A DNA stretch of 56,408 bases from Nitrospinaceae bacterium. GTDB taxonomy: Bacteria; Nitrospinota_A; UBA7883; JAJDBK01. Position numbers and translations under genes: made by a program. The stretch spans positions 1 to 56,408 of the forward strand of contig JAJDBK010000010.1 of assembly GCA_029261405.1 (NCBI GenBank), given 5' to 3'. A model generated the notes under the pieces. The model ran no database searches. It was not told the DNA's origin and saw only the letters and a list, made by a program, of their open reading frames with translations. Below are positions 1 through 7,829 of this stretch, piece by piece. How positions within the stretch are numbered: the first letter of the stretch is position 1; every line of letters begins with the position of its first letter.

Positions 1-141
1 GCAAATGGGCCAAAACCGGGCAGAATCAGAGCGCATATTCACAAAGATCATCGTAACAGTCGAACGTAAATTAAGCGTCACGCCAGAAACAGCATAATAA
101 TTACCACTTTGCCGGTATTTGACCTGTTTGGCGACAGACCC
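1..141. repeat. Left copy of a 141-bp inverted repeat
   Basis: This stretch is the reverse complement of 55051-55191, with two mismatches that I can find (positions 3 and 27). It ends at the REP-like motif GGCGACAGACCC (130-141). It has no convincing reading frame in either direction. It is likely the end or non-coding part of a mobile element. The copy starts at the window edge, so its true left boundary is unknown. Confidence 0.9.
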
Positions 142-239
142 ATAAATGGCGTGCGCTCGACGCACCGAAACGATTGGCAGAAATCATCGAAGGAGTCCAA
201 TTCATCAACGGAGAACGGAAACTAAAACGCGCCACCTGA
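142..239 (+). pseudogene. C-terminal remnant of an unidentified, probably mobile-element, protein
   Basis: An open frame runs from the repeat boundary to a TGA at 237-239 and encodes about 31 residues, including KRLAEIIEGVQFINGE. It has no start codon or ribosome binding site of its own, and the frame closes upstream at a TGA at 120-122. It abuts the inverted repeat, so I read it as the last part of a transposase-like gene whose 5' part was lost. I cannot name the family with confidence. Confidence 0.4.
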
Positions 240-257
240 TATGTCAGAACACAACAT

Positions 258-287
258 TTGACAATAACTTCAGATAGAGAGTAAACT
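258..287 (+). promoter_or_regulatory. Candidate sigma-70 promoter of the Anbu operon
   Basis: TTGACA at 258-263 is a perfect -35 box. TAAACT at 282-287 is a 4/6 match to the -10 box, with 18-base spacing. The predicted start near 294 lies about 20 bases before the first ATG of the operon. The promoter sits just after the stop of the upstream remnant, so the operon probably has its own transcription start. Confidence 0.5.
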
Positions 288-315
288 GAACGTTTGGACT
301 AGAGAGGTGTCGGGC

Positions 316-1755
316 ATGGGTTTGAATATAGAAAAATACCTGACCGACGGCTTTTACGACGAGCTTTTTCTTGGAGATGGAATCCCCCGGGAAGCCGCAT
401 CGCTTCTGGTGCAACGCCTGACAGACCTTTCAACCGACGAAATAAAACTACGACAACAGGCTGCCGAGGCGGCTCTCTACAAGATGGGAATTACTTTTGG
501 GGTATACGGCTCCCTTGACGCAGAGGAGAAGATATTTCCCTTCGACATCATCCCCCGGATTATTGACGGCGATGACTGGGGGCTGCTAGAAGCGGGGCTG
601 AAACAACGCGTCCATGCTCTCAACCTCTTTCTCGACGATATTTACACTGATCAACGCATTCTGAAGGAAAGAATTGTCCCGCAAGAATTAATCGACTCCT
701 GCGCGGCTTTTAGAAGGGAGCTTGTCGGTTTTAGTCCACCAAAAGGGATATGGTGCCATATCTCGGGGGTCGATCTCATACGTGACGAGTCGGGTGTGTT
801 CCATGTCCTGGAAGACAACCTGCGCTCCCCCTCCGGCGTATCCTATGTGCTCGAAAATCGGGAGGTCCTCAAGCATACTTTTCCACGGGTTTTTGGCCCC
901 TCCCGGGTTCGGCCAGTGGAAGACTATCCCAACCAGCTTCTCGGCATGCTCGAAAGCCTTGCCCCACAATCGGTGGACGAGCCATCGGTGGCTGTTCTTA
1001 CTCCAGGGGTTTTCAACAGCGCCTATTTCGAACATACGTTCCTTGCCAAGCAGATGGGCGTTCGGCTCGTTGAAGGACGTGATCTTGTGGTGCAGGATGA
1101 TTTTGTCTACGCCAGAACAACACGAGGATTCGAGAGGATCGATGTTATCTATCGCCGCATCGACGATGACTTTCTAGATCCGCATGTTTTCAGGCCTGAT
1201 TCATTGCTGGGAGTGCCAGGAATCATCGACGCCTACCGGAAGGGAAGGGTGGCCCTCGCCAATGCTCCCGGTTGTGGTGTGGCAGACGATAAGGCAGTGT
1301 ACGCCTACGTCGAAAAAATCATTCGGTTCTATCTCTCCGAAGAGCCCATCATCCCCAATGTGCCGACCTACATCTGCTCCGACGCAACCGACAGAAAATA
1401 TGTCATCGAGCATATCGACCAACTGGTAGTCAAGGCGGTGAACGAATCGGGAGGGTATGGCATGCTCATCGGCCCCCATGCCACCCCCGATGAACGGGCC
1501 GAATTCGTCAAGAAAATCGAGGCTGCCCCCAGAAACTACATCGGCCAGCCGACACTTTCCTTGTCCCGCGCCCCCATTATCGCCGATGACCGGGTGGAGG
1601 GGCGGCATGTTGATTTGCGACCCTATATACTCTATAGCGATAACATTTATGTCCTTCCCGGCGGTCTGACTCGTGTGGCCCTCAAAAAAGGCTCTTTGGT
1701 AGTCAACTCCAGCCAGGGAGGGGGAAGCAAAGACACCTGGGTGGTGGATCGATAA
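316..1755 (+). CDS. Circularly permuted ATP-grasp type 2 protein of the Anbu cluster
   Basis: First gene of a four-gene operon. The 479-residue product matches the circularly permuted ATP-grasp family (COG2308, former DUF404/DUF407). Visible signatures are EDNLRSPSG near residue 166 and a glycine-rich GGGSKDTWV end. These proteins are predicted ATP-dependent amide or peptide ligases, but their substrate is unknown. I prefer the ATG at 316 because AGAGAGG (301-307) lies at ideal distance; a GTG at 307 would overlap that site. The next gene starts 15 bases after the stop. It travels with alpha-E, Anbu and transglutaminase genes in many bacteria, and this context supports a peptide-tagging or peptide-synthesis role by inference only. 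Confidence 0.9.
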   Translation: MGLNIEKYLTDGFYDELFLGDGIPREAASLLVQRLTDLSTDEIKLRQQAAEAALYKMGITFGVYGSLDAEEKIFPFDIIPRIIDGDDWGLLEAGLKQRVHALNLFLDDIYTDQRILKERIVPQELIDSCAAFRRELVGFSPPKGIWCHISGVDLIRDESGVFHVLEDNLRSPSGVSYVLENREVLKHTFPRVFGPSRVRPVEDYPNQLLGMLESLAPQSVDEPSVAVLTPGVFNSAYFEHTFLAKQMGVRLVEGRDLVVQDDFVYARTTRGFERIDVIYRRIDDDFLDPHVFRPDSLLGVPGIIDAYRKGRVALANAPGCGVADDKAVYAYVEKIIRFYLSEEPIIPNVPTYICSDATDRKYVIEHIDQLVVKAVNESGGYGMLIGPHATPDERAEFVKKIEAAPRNYIGQPTLSLSRAPIIADDRVEGRHVDLRPYILYSDNIYVLPGGLTRVALKKGSLVVNSSQGGGSKDTWVVDR

Positions 1756-1770
1756 GAAAGTGATACGACA

Positions 1771-2763
1771 ATGACCGAAGCCATGATCTCCCGGGTTGCC
1801 GACGCCGTCTACTGGATGAGCCGATACGTCGAGAGAGCCGAAAACGTCGCACGGTTCGTCGACGTGAATCACTATCTGACACTTGACATGCCGATGGATG
1901 AAACGGCGCAGTGGCGACCCATGCTGGAGGTGACCGGTGACCTGGCCTCTTTCGCGGAGCGTTACCCAGAAAGCAACCAACGTAGCGTTGTACAATTCCT
2001 GGTGTTTGACATAGAGAACCCCAACTCCATTATTTCGTGCCTGCGGGCGTCCCGGGAAAACGCCAGGACCGTCCGGGAAGCCATCAGCTCCGAGCTATGG
2101 CGCCAGATAAACGGCATGTATCACACCGTGCGAAACGCCTCCCATGATGAGGCCATCTATGACGAACCCCATCCTTTTCTTGAGACGGTCAAAGAGGGGT
2201 GCAATCAGGTGACAGGCATCACAGAGGCGACCATGTCCCATGATGAGGCGTGGCACTTTGCTCGGCTCGGCAGGATGATCGAGCGGGCCGACAAGACCTC
2301 TCGCATATTGGATGTGAAATATTTTCTGTTGCTCCCGGGTGTCGATTATGTCGGAACTCCCTACGACAAGATCCAGTGGGCGGCGGTGCTTAAGTCGGCC
2401 AGCGCGCTGGAGATGTATCGCAAGAAATATCGGCGCATCACCCCGAAGCAGATCGGGAGTTTTTTGATCTTCAACCGACATTTCCCCCGGTCCATTCACT
2501 ACTGCCTTGAGGCGGCGTCCCAATCGCTACATGCCATATCGGGTTCGCCTCACTCATCTTTTACCAATGTGGCGGAGCGGCGTTTGGGACGTCTCTGCGC
2601 CGATATCGATTTCTCGGATGTCGACGAGGTATTTGACGCCGGTATGCACCAATACCTTGATTATATTCAGGCGCGTCTCAATGAGATTGGCGAAGCGGTG
2701 TTCGACACATATTTTTCACTTGCCCCAGCGGCCATCGCCGACGGCTTCAGGAGTAACGCTTAA
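1771..2763 (+). CDS. Alpha-E domain protein (DUF403)
   Basis: The 330-residue, largely helical, soluble protein belongs to the alpha-E family (COG2307). It begins with the typical ISRVADAVYWMSRYVERAE signature around residues 6-24. No catalytic motif is evident. In known clusters it always sits beside the circularly permuted ATP-grasp protein and is thought to act with it, but its biochemical role is undefined. The stop codon overlaps the next start as TAATG at 2761-2765, so translation of the Anbu peptidase is probably coupled to it. Confidence 0.9.
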   Translation: MTEAMISRVADAVYWMSRYVERAENVARFVDVNHYLTLDMPMDETAQWRPMLEVTGDLASFAERYPESNQRSVVQFLVFDIENPNSIISCLRASRENARTVREAISSELWRQINGMYHTVRNASHDEAIYDEPHPFLETVKEGCNQVTGITEATMSHDEAWHFARLGRMIERADKTSRILDVKYFLLLPGVDYVGTPYDKIQWAAVLKSASALEMYRKKYRRITPKQIGSFLIFNRHFPRSIHYCLEAASQSLHAISGSPHSSFTNVAERRLGRLCADIDFSDVDEVFDAGMHQYLDYIQARLNEIGEAVFDTYFSLAPAAIADGFRSNA

Positions 2764-3503
2764 TGACATTTTGTCTCGGCATGAAAGTGCGCAACGGTTT
2801 GGTGGGGCTTGCAGACACCAGAGTGACCACCGGTGTGGAACAGATAACGGCGCGTAAGGTCACCATTCACGAACATGGGCGCCACTCCATGTTTCTGATG
2901 ACCTCGGGGCTTCGGTCGCTCCGCGACAAGGCGCTCACCTATTTTGAAGAGACCATCGAAGAACGGGACGAGTCCTTCGACAAACTGTATAAGGCGGTCA
3001 ACGCTTTTGCCACGCAGGTAAGACGGGTGGTGGAAGAGGACAGAAAGGCGCTTGAGGAGGCGGGATTGACTATCAACCTCTTTTCCATCATCGGAGGGCA
3101 ACTTGAAAACGATACCGAGCATAAACTCTACCTGCTCTATCCGCAAGGGAACTGGGTGGAAGTTTCCGAAGGAACTCCCTACTACATCATCGGTGAATCG
3201 AGTTATGGAAAGCCTATACTCGACAGGGTGCTCACCTATGATTCGAGCATCAAGGAGGCGTTGAAGGTAGGTTACCTTGCCTTCGACAGCACACGTATCG
3301 CCGCTACCGATGTCGGGTTTCCGGTCGATTTAGTGTACTATCAGCGAGGCACCTTCGATATAGTCTGCCATCGATACATCAAGGATGATCTGGTGGGTCT
3401 GGGCGACTGGTGGCAGCATCATCTTCGATCCGGGGTAGAAGAGTTTCCCGCCGACTGGATGGAGCCTCTGCTGAAGAAGGCCATCAAGAGGCAGTCTGTC
3501 TGA
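2763..3503 (+). CDS. Anbu peptidase (proteasome-type self-assembling protease)
   Basis: The 246-residue protein starts MTFCLGMKVRNGLVGLADTR, typical of Anbu (ancestral beta subunit, COG3484). The family uses an N-terminal Thr nucleophile exposed after Met removal. Here Thr2, Asp18 and Lys32 are in the expected places, so the active site looks intact. Homologues assemble into open ring or helical particles that differ from the closed 20S barrel. No AAA unfoldase or Pup gene lies beside it, consistent with the usual Anbu cluster. The physiological substrate is not known. It is the third gene of the operon and is coupled to alpha-E by a TAATG overlap. Confidence 0.93.
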   Translation: MTFCLGMKVRNGLVGLADTRVTTGVEQITARKVTIHEHGRHSMFLMTSGLRSLRDKALTYFEETIEERDESFDKLYKAVNAFATQVRRVVEEDRKALEEAGLTINLFSIIGGQLENDTEHKLYLLYPQGNWVEVSEGTPYYIIGESSYGKPILDRVLTYDSSIKEALKVGYLAFDSTRIAATDVGFPVDLVYYQRGTFDIVCHRYIKDDLVGLGDWWQHHLRSGVEEFPADWMEPLLKKAIKRQSV

Positions 3504-3507
3504 ACCG

Positions 3508-4350
3508 ATGCGTATTTTCATCCGTCATCGCATCGAATATCGATACCGGACACCCGTTTTCCTTGAGCCTCACCTCATACGAATGCGTCCCCGCTCGGAT
3601 GTCAGACAATATCTGGTGTCGTACGGGCTCACCGTCACGCCGGAGCCGACGGGACGGTCCGCCTGCGTCGACCTGTCGGGGGGGAGCGGGGAGATTTGCT
3701 GGTTCGACGGTCTTACCACATCGCTGACGGTGGAGGGGCGCATGCTGGTGGAAACCACCACCGCAAACCCTTTCGACTTTGTCCTGCCCGAAGCCCGATA
3801 TGCTCGGCTTCCTCTTTCACTGCCCGAAGCGGAGCAAAGAGAAGCGCAACCGGCCCTGGTCGTTGCTCCACTTGGTGGGGTTGCAGCTTCTCTTGTTGCC
3901 CACGCGCGCGAAGAGGTGGAGGATGATCTTCTGCGGTTTCCCGCCGCGCTGGCAGCTACAATCGCCAACCGGGTGGTCCAGCAGGAGCGAAAGGAGCCAG
4001 GTTTGCTCGATTTCGAGGAGATGTTGACCGCAGGGAGGGGCGCCTGCCGCGATGTGGCCACCCTCTTCGTCGTCGGATGCCGTTCAGTGGGTATTCCTGC
4101 CCGTTTCGTCTCAGGTTATCACTTCGCCGAAACGGAATCGGGAAGGCACGAGTTGCATAGCTGGGGGGAAGTTTATCTCCCCGGCGGTGGATGGCGCCCT
4201 TACGATCCCTCTCTCGGGGTGGCTTGCTCATCGGATCACGTGGCCCTCACCTCCGCTACCGATATTGACCTTACAACGCCGGTTTCAGGATCCGTCAGGG
4301 GGGATGACCCGGGAGACATGCTCTATGAGGTCAATGTTAGAGCCGAATAA
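3508..4350 (+). CDS. Transglutaminase-like cysteine peptidase of the Anbu cluster
   Basis: The 280-residue protein has the bacterial transglutaminase-like N-terminal region (about 1-80) and a transglutaminase core. The catalytic triad is visible: Cys180 in GACRD, His217 in HSWGEVY and Asp233 in YDPS. No signal peptide is present, so it probably acts in the cytoplasm like its neighbours. It starts four bases after the Anbu stop and closes the operon. In this family the core fold more often hydrolyses or transfers peptide amides than cross-links proteins; the substrate is unknown. Codons 100-150 are less conserved in character. Confidence 0.9.
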   Translation: MRIFIRHRIEYRYRTPVFLEPHLIRMRPRSDVRQYLVSYGLTVTPEPTGRSACVDLSGGSGEICWFDGLTTSLTVEGRMLVETTTANPFDFVLPEARYARLPLSLPEAEQREAQPALVVAPLGGVAASLVAHAREEVEDDLLRFPAALAATIANRVVQQERKEPGLLDFEEMLTAGRGACRDVATLFVVGCRSVGIPARFVSGYHFAETESGRHELHSWGEVYLPGGGWRPYDPSLGVACSSDHVALTSATDIDLTTPVSGSVRGDDPGDMLYEVNVRAE

Positions 4351-4374
4351 GCTCTTCCACAATAAGCGCGCTAA

Positions 4375-4554
4375 TCAAGCACGTTCAATTCCGTCAGGAG
4401 CGTGGGCGACTCGTATGAATATTATGCCACACTCAAAGACGAATTGCTATTCGGCGACAGACCCATACAGGATCGCTACGCCAATGTCACAAGGGCATCA
4501 CGACAATCTGTAGTACAAATCCGTCCAAAGGGGGGAAAAGAAAATTCGGGCTAA
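4375..4554 (+). pseudogene. Remnant of an IS3-type transposase (OrfB) reading into foreign sequence
   Basis: An open stretch of 59 codons without a start encodes FNSVRSVGDSYEYYATLKDE and more. The SVGDSY and ATLKDELL segments resemble the region around the catalytic Glu of IS3-family integrases. The usual stretch between them, which carries that Glu, appears deleted. After ELLFGDRP the similarity is lost; that point coincides with the REP-like motif GGCGACAGACCC (4453-4464). I infer a decayed insertion. The 320 bases between the transglutaminase gene and the tRNA hold nothing else that looks like a gene. Confidence 0.45.
4442..4464 (+). repeat. 23-bp repeat containing the REP-like motif (copy 1)
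   Basis: These 23 bases recur identically at 45402-45424. The last 12, GGCGACAGACCC, also end the two long inverted repeats (130-141 and, reversed, 55051-55062). Flanks differ between copies. The motif recalls the ends of REP sequences mobilised by Y1-type transposases, but no such transposase lies in the window. Confidence 0.7.
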
Positions 4555-4599
4555 AAGGAGTGGTGAATCAAAAAACGGTCGGATTTAAAAAAAAGCGGT

Positions 4600-4621
4600 T
4601 CTGGGTCCAGTCTGGGTCCAG
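4600..4621. repeat. Tandem duplication of an 11-base unit
   Basis: The unit TCTGGGTCCAG occurs twice without spacing, 50 bases beyond the 3' end of the tRNA-Met gene. Integrase-mediated elements often insert beside tRNA 3' ends and leave short direct repeats. The unit does not match the tRNA sequence, so an attachment-site reading is only speculative. Confidence 0.6.
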
Positions 4622-4670
4622 TATTTTGTGGAAAAGTCGAAGATAAGTCATTGAAAACAAAGAAAAAGAA

Positions 4671-4747
4671 TGGTAGCGGAGGAGGGACTCGAACCCCCGA
4701 CAAAACGGATATGAGCCGTTTGCTCTAACCACCTGAGCTACTCCGCC
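4671..4747 (-). tRNA. tRNA-Met (anticodon CAT)
   Basis: A full cloverleaf can be drawn on the minus strand. The acceptor stem GGCGGAG pairs with CTCCGCT through one G-U pair. The anticodon stem is ACGG/CCGT around loop CTCATAT, the T arm contains GGTTCGAGTCC, and CCA is encoded. The first base pair is not the C-A mismatch of initiators, so elongator Met is most likely. An Ile2 tRNA with modified CAT cannot be excluded by eye. Confidence 0.95.
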
Positions 4748-4755
4748 ATTCAATC

Positions 4756-4914
4756 TTATTTATTCTTTTCCGAATCCTGCGTCGTATCAGGTTCAGGCTT
4801 CATAAACGCTACGTCTTTCGTATACTCCTTGCAATGTAGCTCCATCGACTGGTATTTAAACTTCAACGCGCATGTGCCGCGCCAAGCGCAAACTACACAT
4901 TCTTTCGACGCCAT
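4756..4914 (-). CDS. Small Cys-rich protein of unknown function, downstream of cobA-hemD
   Basis: A 52-residue reading frame starts ATG at 4914 with GGAA eight bases upstream and ends TAA at 4756. It encodes MASKECVVCAWRGTCALKFK at the start and then a Cys in LHCKEYTKD. The pattern C-x2-C-x5-C plus a fourth Cys at residue 28 suggests a small zinc or metal site. The tail is charged and probably flexible. It lies 56 bases after hemD and before the tRNA, so it is likely the last gene of that operon. I recall similar CxxCAWRGTC proteins in deltaproteobacteria, but no function is known to me. Confidence 0.75.
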   Translation of the reverse strand: MASKECVVCAWRGTCALKFKYQSMELHCKEYTKDVAFMKPEPDTTQDSEKNK

Positions 4915-4970
4915 CGCAATATTCCGAAATAGGAGATTCTATGGGCTATCAAACCGCCTGTCAACGATCC

Positions 4971-6494
4971 TTAACCACTAAAATGATCTTCGATGCTTTT
5001 TGTCAGAGCCGCAGTCGTATACTCCGCTGGTTCGATAGTCGGTTCCAGCCCATTCTTCCGGGCCGTATCGGATGTTATCGGACCTATAGACGCCACGGTC
5101 ACCCCGTTCATCAGGCTAAGAGCCTCTTCGGGGCTGTCCCACATCTCAATGAACTTTGTCACCGTAGACGACGATGTGAACGTAACCACATCGATACGAC
5201 CCTCCTTGAAAAGGGAGCGGACCTCGTCTCTCCGGGTAACAGGTTTGACTGTCACATATGTTTCTGCGATGGTTACTTCGGCCCCCATCTTTTTCATCTC
5301 AACCGGCAGAACCTCCCTGGCCACCTTTGCGCGGGGTATAAGAACCTTCTTACCGGAAAGCTCCTTTTCGCCAAGCGCTGTGATGATCGCTTCGGCCCTG
5401 TATTCATTCGGCAAAACATCGACCCGGACACCGAGATTTTCAATAGCTTCGGCTGTTTTTGGACCGATGGCGCACACCTTTACGCCATACAGTGACCGGA
5501 TATCATGGCCGGTTTCCCTTAATCGTTTGACAAAAAAGTGGACACCGTTAACCGAAGTGAAGACTATCCAATCGTAATCCCTCAGTTTCGATATGGCGGT
5601 GTCGAGGCTCTCCCACGACTCAGGTGGCGCGGTCTGGATGGTGGGGAATTCGATTACGTCAGCGCCAAGGTCGGTCAACCCTGCGGCAAAGTCTGACGCC
5701 TGCTCCCTGGCTCTTGTCACGACAACCTTTTTGCCGAAGAGCGGTTTCGTCTCGAACCAGTCAAGTTCGCTCTTGAGACTCACCACATCGCCAACAACGG
5801 TGATGGCGGGCGCTTTGATACCAGCGTTTCGTACGATATCTACGATATCAGTTAGCGTGCCGGTGACAGTCTGTTGCTGTGGTCTTGAACCCCACCGTAT
5901 AACGGCTACAGGAGTTTTCGGATCACGACCGTTTGCGACGAGGTTCTCAACTATATTGGGTAGATTTTTTATTCCCATGTAGAAAACAAGGGTTCCTATA
6001 CCGGTCGATATCTTGTCCCACTTGATGGTCGATTCCGGTTTGTTCGGGTCTTCGTGTCCCGTTATAAACGCTACGCTTGTGGTATGGTCGCGGTGGGTAA
6101 GCGGAATGCCGGAGTAGGCTGACGCCGCAGAACCGGCAGTCACACCTGGAACAACCTCGAAAGGCGCCCCGGCTTTTACCAGTTCCTGAGCTTCTTCGCC
6201 ACCACGCCCGAAGATATAGGGATCGCCACCTTTCAGGCGGACGATGGTTTTTCCACGTTTACTCGCCTCGACGATAATCTCGTTGATCTCGTCCTGGGTT
6301 TTTGTATGTTCACCACCCATCTTGCCGACGTAGATCTTCTCCGCGCCTGCAGGAGCGAGATCCAGCAGTTTTACGTTGGCCAGATAGTCGTATATCAATA
6401 TCTCGGCCCGCTCAATAAGTTCCTTGCCGCGTACTGTAATCAGACCCTGATCACCCGGGCCTGCTCCCACCAGATAAACAACACCTTTAGGCAT
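4971..6494 (-). CDS. cobA-hemD: Fused uroporphyrinogen-III C-methyltransferase / uroporphyrinogen-III synthase
   Basis: The 507-residue bifunctional enzyme makes uroporphyrinogen III (HemD part) and methylates it to precorrin-2 (CobA/SUMT part), at the branch to siroheme, cobalamin and heme. The SUMT domain covers about 1-245, with VGAGPGD at 9-15, GGDPYIFGRG at 89-98 and PLTHRD at 131-136. The HemD domain covers about 250-505, including ITVVGDVVSL at the junction and VFTSVNGV within. This fusion is common in deltaproteobacteria and Firmicutes. TTAGGA upstream of the ATG at 6494 is a good ribosome site. hemA, hemC and hemB are not in the window. The gene follows RNase P RNA by about 35 bases with no evident terminator. 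Confidence 0.95.
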   Translation of the reverse strand: MPKGVVYLVGAGPGDQGLITVRGKELIERAEILIYDYLANVKLLDLAPAGAEKIYVGKMGGEHTKTQDEINEIIVEASKRGKTIVRLKGGDPYIFGRGGEEAQELVKAGAPFEVVPGVTAGSAASAYSGIPLTHRDHTTSVAFITGHEDPNKPESTIKWDKISTGIGTLVFYMGIKNLPNIVENLVANGRDPKTPVAVIRWGSRPQQQTVTGTLTDIVDIVRNAGIKAPAITVVGDVVSLKSELDWFETKPLFGKKVVVTRAREQASDFAAGLTDLGADVIEFPTIQTAPPESWESLDTAISKLRDYDWIVFTSVNGVHFFVKRLRETGHDIRSLYGVKVCAIGPKTAEAIENLGVRVDVLPNEYRAEAIITALGEKELSGKKVLIPRAKVAREVLPVEMKKMGAEVTIAETYVTVKPVTRRDEVRSLFKEGRIDVVTFTSSSTVTKFIEMWDSPEEALSLMNGVTVASIGPITSDTARKNGLEPTIEPAEYTTAALTKSIEDHFSG

Positions 6495-6529
6495 ATTTAT
6501 TTCCTAAATAAGAAACGATTTTCTGTTTG

Positions 6530-6948
6530 TTGAAAGAGGCCGATCGTAAGCCGGATTCTGTCCCGGTCAGTTCCCGAGAGAACCGACCGATGATGACCAT
6601 TCCTCTAGCTGTAGCGTTGCCGATACAGTCAAGCGGCCTACCCGGAAACAACGGCGAGCAACCATCTGCGAGGAGGCTAACCCCCTTGCGTGTTTCCCTA
6701 TTCGGCCTTGCACCGGGCAGGGCTTGCCGTGCCAGTGATGTCGCCACCACTGCGGTGAGCTCTTACCTCGCCATTTCACCCTTGCTCCTGAAGACTTTTT
6801 ACGGCCTCCGGTTAGCGGTATATTTTCTGTGGCGCTTTCCCTGGGGTCACCCCCGCTCTCCGTTAGAGAGTACCCTGCTCGTTGGTGTCCGGACTTTCCT
6901 CCCGAAGGGGCTATATACCCAACCGGCGGTCATCTCTCGACCTCTTTC
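6530..6948 (-). ncRNA. rnpB: RNase P RNA, bacterial class A
   Basis: The minus strand carries the catalytic RNA that matures tRNA 5' ends. I see the P1 stem (GAAAGAGG... with ...CCTCTTTC at the two ends) and the universal GAGGAAAGTCCGGAC of P4 (6887-6901). A central AGGGTGAAATGGCGAGGTAAGAGC-type region is present, as is the closing ACAGAATCCGGCTTAC (near 6543-6558). The length of about 419 nt is normal for type A. It starts only eight bases after the stop codon of the upstream zinc-ribbon gene, so its promoter lies inside that gene or it is cut from a common transcript. Reading frames across this region are not real genes. Confidence 0.95.
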
Positions 6949-6956
6949 GTTTATAA

Positions 6957-7742
6957 CTATTTTTTGTCTTGCGCCCCTTGCGCTTCCTGTAACTTGTCAG
7001 CCTCGTGGTTGTAATACAGGTACCTGCTACAATGGGGACATGTAAAGAGTTCTTCGGTCTCTTTTACATGATAAAAGAGCTGGGGGGGAATAAACTGGTG
7101 ACACGCCAGGCAGGTCATATCCTTTACTTCCGCTACGCCAACTCCGTCACGAGCTTTCAATATTCGCTCGTATGCGCCCAGTACCGTTGCGTCGATTTCT
7201 GATATCACTCCGCTACGCTTGTTTACAAGCTCGGCAACCAGTTTTTCGAGTTCTGCAATGGCCTGTTCTTTCTCTTTTTTGACTACTGCGAAACTGGCTT
7301 CTTCCTCTTTGAAGGCTTTTTCGAGGACTGACCTCTCGCCGGAGTGACCTTCAGCCGCCTCCATGAGTTCGAGTTCCTTATCCTCAAGCTCGGTTATCCG
7401 GTTCTTGTAGTTTTCAAGCTCCTTGAGCATGGCGGTATATTCCACGTTGGTTTTCACCACGCCCAGTTTGGCGTTATCTTTTGTGATCTTGTCTTTTATC
7501 GATTCGACTTCCCGTTCCAGTTCACGCCTGGTTTTCGATTCGTTTTTCAGCGACTCATCGAAATCAGCCAGCTTTGACTTTGCCTCTTCGCACTCCGAGT
7601 AACTCTCTTCAATCTCCAGCGGAAGTTTTGCAAGCAGGTTTTTCTTCCGAAGTATTTCGGTGTCCAACCTTTGCAGGTCGATGAGTTTTGCAAGTTCAGG
7701 ATTAATTCTGTTCTCTTCCGGTCCGCTGGTATCGTTAGTCAT
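6957..7742 (-). CDS. Coiled-coil and C4-type zinc-ribbon protein (DUF164, COG1579)
   Basis: The 261-residue protein has a long charged coiled coil from about residue 20 to 180, then a zinc ribbon with Cys211, Cys214, Cys235 and Cys238. Family members are thought to bind nucleic acid, but no function is proven. It is cytoplasmic, with no signal peptide. It lies directly upstream of RNase P RNA, an arrangement I remember from other deltaproteobacteria. That hints at a link with RNA metabolism, by inference. The ATG at 7742 is preceded by AAGGAG-like bases. Confidence 0.9.
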   Translation of the reverse strand: MTNDTSGPEENRINPELAKLIDLQRLDTEILRKKNLLAKLPLEIEESYSECEEAKSKLADFDESLKNESKTRRELEREVESIKDKITKDNAKLGVVKTNVEYTAMLKELENYKNRITELEDKELELMEAAEGHSGERSVLEKAFKEEEASFAVVKKEKEQAIAELEKLVAELVNKRSGVISEIDATVLGAYERILKARDGVGVAEVKDMTCLACHQFIPPQLFYHVKETEELFTCPHCSRYLYYNHEADKLQEAQGAQDKK

Positions 7743-7829
7743 GATCCCTGTTATAAGGAGAAAAATTGAAAAACGAACATTATATTATTTAACGAAACTG
7801 GCTGTAAAGAGCGATATGACGGTAATCGT

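Noticed and set aside
1201-1995. Long minus-strand reading frame (264 codons) across the ATP-grasp and alpha-E genes
   Set aside because: It lies antisense to two clear family members, has no recognisable motif, and arises from codon bias of the real genes.
4568-4753. 61-codon minus-strand frame over the tRNA gene
   Set aside because: It translates the tRNA-Met sequence itself (FCRGFESLLR is a typical translated tRNA).
6527-7045. Plus-strand frame of 172 codons across the RNase P RNA
   Set aside because: The region is a structured RNA gene on the other strand; the frame has no family likeness.
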